Shown here in pieces: positions 61,050-64,000 of a DNA stretch of 64,000 bases. The stretch comes from Penium margaritaceum (Eukaryota > Streptophyta > Zygnematophyceae > Desmidiales > Peniaceae): assembly GCA_023375785.1 (NCBI GenBank), contig SZWC01001600.1, positions 1-64,000 on the forward strand, read 5' to 3'. The notes beneath the pieces were generated by a model, which saw only the letters and a list, made by a program, of their open reading frames with translations, was not told the origin of the DNA and did not search any database. Both the position numbers and the translations under genes were made by a program. Positions within the stretch are counted from its first letter, which is position 1, and every line of letters starts with the position of its first letter.

Positions 61050-62146
61050 TGTATGTTCGTGCATGCACGAGGATGGATCTCACTGTTGAGCACTCGGTTG
61101 ACTCTACCATAGTAACTACACTTGATACACCTGCAATTGTGCTACTTTCCTCTGTTGTGGATGATCTCTATCATGTGTCTCGTTGCATTTCCTCCATTTC
61201 CTTCCCCCCTCCCTCTTCTGTGCGTGTGTTTGTTACTGGTGTTCTCTCCCCCAAGTACTAGCCCTTGTTACATCTTCGCCTCTGCCATGTGAGCTCGGAC
61301 GCTGTATCCAAGCTCATTTCAACTCAACCAGCCCTCCGTCTTGACGCTGCTTCCTTTTAGAAGCCATCCAAGACTGGTTGTCTTTTTTATGCCCAGGATA
61401 AGATGCATTGCTGATCTTACACATAATCCTCCTCTCGGGCATTGCGCCCACTAGAGTTGGTCCACTCGGACCTTTTCGGTCCTCTCCCAGTCGATTCCCT
61501 CTCTTATCGGGGTCGATATGTTCTCACCCTGGCCGATGACTTCACATGGATGCCGTGGGTCTGCAGTCTCCGCCACACAAGCGATGCCACACTGGCAGTT
61601 CGCCTGTGGCTTATGATGGCCGAGCGTCACTCTCGTCACACTCTGCACACGTTCCGCTGGGATCATGGTGGCGAGTTCTAAGGCGAGATGGATGCCTACT
61701 TTGCTCAGCACGGTATCTTTCACCAGTTTTTTGCACCTGCTACGCCACAGCAAAACGGTGTGTCTAAGTGTTGGAACCGCACCATGGAGGATGTGGTTTG
61801 CGTTATGCACTCAGAGTGCAGCCTTCTGGAGTCCTTTGCCTTTGAGGGCTTCTCCTACATGACGTAGGTCTAAAACTGCTTGCCGCATGGTCCGCTTCAA
61901 TACCATGTCACACCGTACGAGCTGTAGTTTGGCCGTCGTGTTGATCTCTGTCTCGCCCGCATATGGGTGTCCCTCGTCTGCGTCTAGTATACCGTGGACC
62001 ACCAGGGGTTCAAGTTCTTGCCTTGGGGGTGCATGTATACCTTCTTCGGCATCTCCCCGATGTCAAAGGCCTGGCGCTTTTGAGACCCTGCTTGTCATCA
62101 CATTTCAAGTCTTGAGATGCTCTCTTCTTTGAGGCTCTTATTCATG

Positions 62147-63235
62147 TTGACTTCTCCATGTCAAAGTCAACTTGGAGTCGCCAAGTCGAAAGTCGGAAGT
62201 CGGCACCTAGCCACCCAAGTCGACTTGCGCTTACCAAGTTTAAGATTTGGTTTTAAAGAGGCATTAAAACATGTGTACAATGCGTTTTACAAGTCATTAG
62301 TGTAATATGCATTTTCTAATCACGAACTTATTGGTGCATTTTATGGATTCACTTATTCATCACCCATTATACCTCGCATTCCACCATGACTTGTAAGGCA
62401 TCACTAGGGGGCATATTCAAGGTCTTACCCAGATCTTAGAGGCATCCGGGTAATTAAGAAGCTGAAACCCGCCAGGAGGTCCGGCTCAACCGCGATGGCT
62501 CGCCGCAGGGAGGAAGTGGAAGAGTGAGTGAGCAATCGGGTGAGAGGGCACCGGCGTGGCGAAGAGCGATTGGTGCTTGGCTGTCATCCAAGCATCCATC
62601 TCCCTCCCCCTTCCGCAGCCCGGCATGCGAGTGAGTGAGGAAGCGAGAGGGCACCGACGTGGTGTGGACCGATGGGTGAATGGCTGTTTGCCGAGTATCC
62701 ATCAATGCCACGCGAGCGTGGCGTGGTGCGATGCGTGCTTGGCGTGGATGGGTGCTTGGCTGTCAGCCAAGGATCCACCCCCCACTTTGCACGATATTCT
62801 GTTCACCAATGAGGTGAAGACGCGAGAATCAGCCGTCAAGCAAGGCAAGGTCGACCTGCCTCAAGGCCTTGCTAGGCCGAGCAGGTTTTGACCCCCCCCC
62901 CCCCCNNNNNNNNNNNNNNNNNNNNNNNNNNNNNNNNNNNNNNNNNNNNNNNNNNNNNNNNNNNNNNNNNNNNNNNNNNNNNNNNNNNNNNNNNNNNNNN
63001 NNNNNNNNNNNNNNNNNNNNNNNNNNNNNNNNNNNNNNNNNNNNNNNNNNNNNNCCCCCCCCCCCCCCTGAAAGTTAATGTCCCGATTCATTATTTCCCC
63101 AACCCCAAATAAATGTAAGAGTGCAAACTATCCCCAGTTGCTAAGAGGGGGTCAAGTCAAGTCGACATCCAAGTCGATTTGGACCGACTTGGCGACTCCG
63201 ACTTGACCCCCTCAAGTCGGAAGTCGAGGTCAACT
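62147..63235. repeat. AAGTCG-rich segment around an N gap, possible non-autonomous element
   Basis: Near 62150-62215 and 63145-63235 AAGTCG/CGACTT words are dense, and GGAGTCGCCAAGTCG (about 62171) reappears inverted as CGACTTGGCGACTCC near 63184. The two clusters could be inverted termini of one ~1.1-kb element. The middle has loosely repeated ~100-bp stretches (agagggcaccg, gtgcttggctgtc near 62540-62775). No coding sequence is recognised. Confidence 0.4.
62906..63054. other. Assembly gap of 149 N
   Basis: The N run is flanked by poly-C on both sides (62891-62905 and 63055-63068). The gap therefore probably represents a long C-homopolymer that sequencing could not cross. Confidence 0.95.
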
Positions 63236-63400
63236 CTAGCTCTTGCCTACCGCAACTTGTCGAGCATTATGTTGCTGGCCTGCGACCACGTTCCTACTTG
63301 TGTGGCCTACCGGCGGATGGGGGAGTCTAGTCTTGCGGATGGGTCCTTCGTGGCCTCCTCACCTGCGGTCTGATCTTCGGCTGCTGAAGATACGGCCATC

Positions 63401-63772
63401 GTGGCGGTGGATCCAATAGCCTCATCAGTTCCCTCTAGCACAACTGATCCCATGCCGATCTCAGTCCCCTCTGGCACACCTGATCGCATGCCAGTGCCGG
63501 TCCCCTGTGACACACCTGCTCCCATGCCGGTGCTAGACCCCTCTAGCATACCTGATCCCATGCCAGTATTGGTCCCCTCTGACACACCTGATCCCGTGCC
63601 AGTGTTGGCTCGCTCTAGTACACCTCATCCCATACGAGCGACACTCCCCTGTAGAACATCTGATCTTATGCCAATGCCAATCCCCTCTGTCACACGCACT
63701 CACGTGCATGTCCATGTTTCCCTTACGCCTCTGGCCCAGCAGCCTTCCCCACAGCCTGAGGTGAGCACCTAA
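63401..63772 (+). repeat. 36-bp tandem repeat encoding 12-residue D-P-M-P-V-x-V-P-S-x-T-P units
   Basis: About eight units of 36 bp (cctgatcccatgccagtg plus a variable half) between about 63420 and 63700. The plus-strand frame is open for 123 codons and gives a Pro-, Val- and Ser-rich repeat, unlike the stop-free minisatellites in that the period is a multiple of three and one frame looks protein-like. It could be a low-complexity linker in the neighbouring Copia fossil or part of a secreted or wall-protein exon. There is no signal peptide or domain to decide. The minus-strand frame (63307-63585) is also open and Gly/Thr/Met-rich. Confidence 0.5.
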
Positions 63773-64000
63773 GCATTGGGCTACTCCCGCAAGCCCGGTG
63801 GCCGTCTCCAACCACTGGCCTCTAGGGCTCAGCGGACTGCTGACTCAGTGCTTGGATATCCGACATGTAGTGTTCAGAGTGCGGAGACAAGCACGAAATC
63901 CCTTGGCTTAAGTGTCCATGTACAACATATTAAGGTAAATCCAGCATGTCTTGTCTGCCACGAGTTGGTATCCTGAGAGTTCTCGATTTCTTGGGATGCC

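Larger units (their letters stand above)
56680..62140 (+). mobile_element. Second Ty1/Copia fossil, split by a DNA transposon
   Basis: Left part about 56680-58137: gag-like sequence, then around 57940-58130 a region resembling the Copia protease/pre-integrase linker (A-T-H-H-M-T, then S-N-V-L-F-I-P). Right part 61050-62140: a pre-integrase-like stretch near 61275 (L-x-H-V-S-S-D-A-V-S-K-L-I) and an integrase core near 61450-61760 (L-V-H-S-D-L-F-G-P, T-L-A-D-D-F-T, F-R-W-D-H-G-G-E-F, P-Q-Q-N-G-V). The two parts are collinear around the pogo-like element at 58138-61049, which inserted later. No LTR was recognised. It carries many breaks and looks old. The right limit is uncertain. Confidence 0.75.

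Overview
This window comes from a large, repeat-rich eukaryotic genome. I found no convincing host gene, tRNA or rRNA. The mobile elements are eukaryotic: Ty1/Copia LTR fossils primed by initiator-Met tRNA, as is common in green plants and algae, a Penelope-like reverse transcriptase fossil, and a pogo/CENP-B-like DDE transposon with a matching MITE. The sequence does not fix the species; a streptophyte alga or other plant-lineage genome is my low-confidence guess. Single N bases at 49026 and 51162 and an N run at 62906-63054 mark scaffold joins.

Layout: 1-1211 holds a 15-bp and then a 20-bp minisatellite. 1212-17440 is a satellite of ~191-bp monomers in forward orientation, interrupted at 10197-12298 by a 20-bp minisatellite block. 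17441-19082 is a non-satellite island (truncated LTR fossil plus a 399-bp MITE). 19083-33605 is the same satellite in reverse orientation, so the satellite forms two head-to-head arms of about 14 kb each. The monomers fall into six types (A-F) in fixed order, a ~1147-bp higher-order repeat (HOR). In both arms pairs of HORs also form an 11-monomer super-unit of ~2.1 kb. This resembles alpha-satellite organisation and makes the array a centromere candidate.

33606-39744 is a broken Copia element (minus strand) with both LTRs, followed by another LTR fossil (to 41083). From 41084 to 51439 there is a patchwork of minisatellites (20, 13 and 21 bp), a ~250-bp tandem repeat whose every unit is a long hairpin with a poly-C/poly-G tip, and a ~122-bp relative. 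All these simple arrays are open in most reading frames, which produces long spurious ORFs.

51440-64000 is older, non-tandem sequence: an unassigned stretch, a Penelope-like fossil with a hammerhead-ribozyme-like motif downstream, two strong hairpins, and a second Copia fossil (plus strand) split by the 2.9-kb pogo-like transposon at 58138-61049. At the right end are a segment rich in AAGTCG words around the N gap and a 36-bp tandem repeat that reads as 12-residue peptides.

The observations I rate highest are the nested HOR structure in two inverted arms, the hairpin-unit array, the palindromic 13-bp array, the 20-bp minisatellite that recurs at the seams between repeat families, and the transposon/MITE pair.
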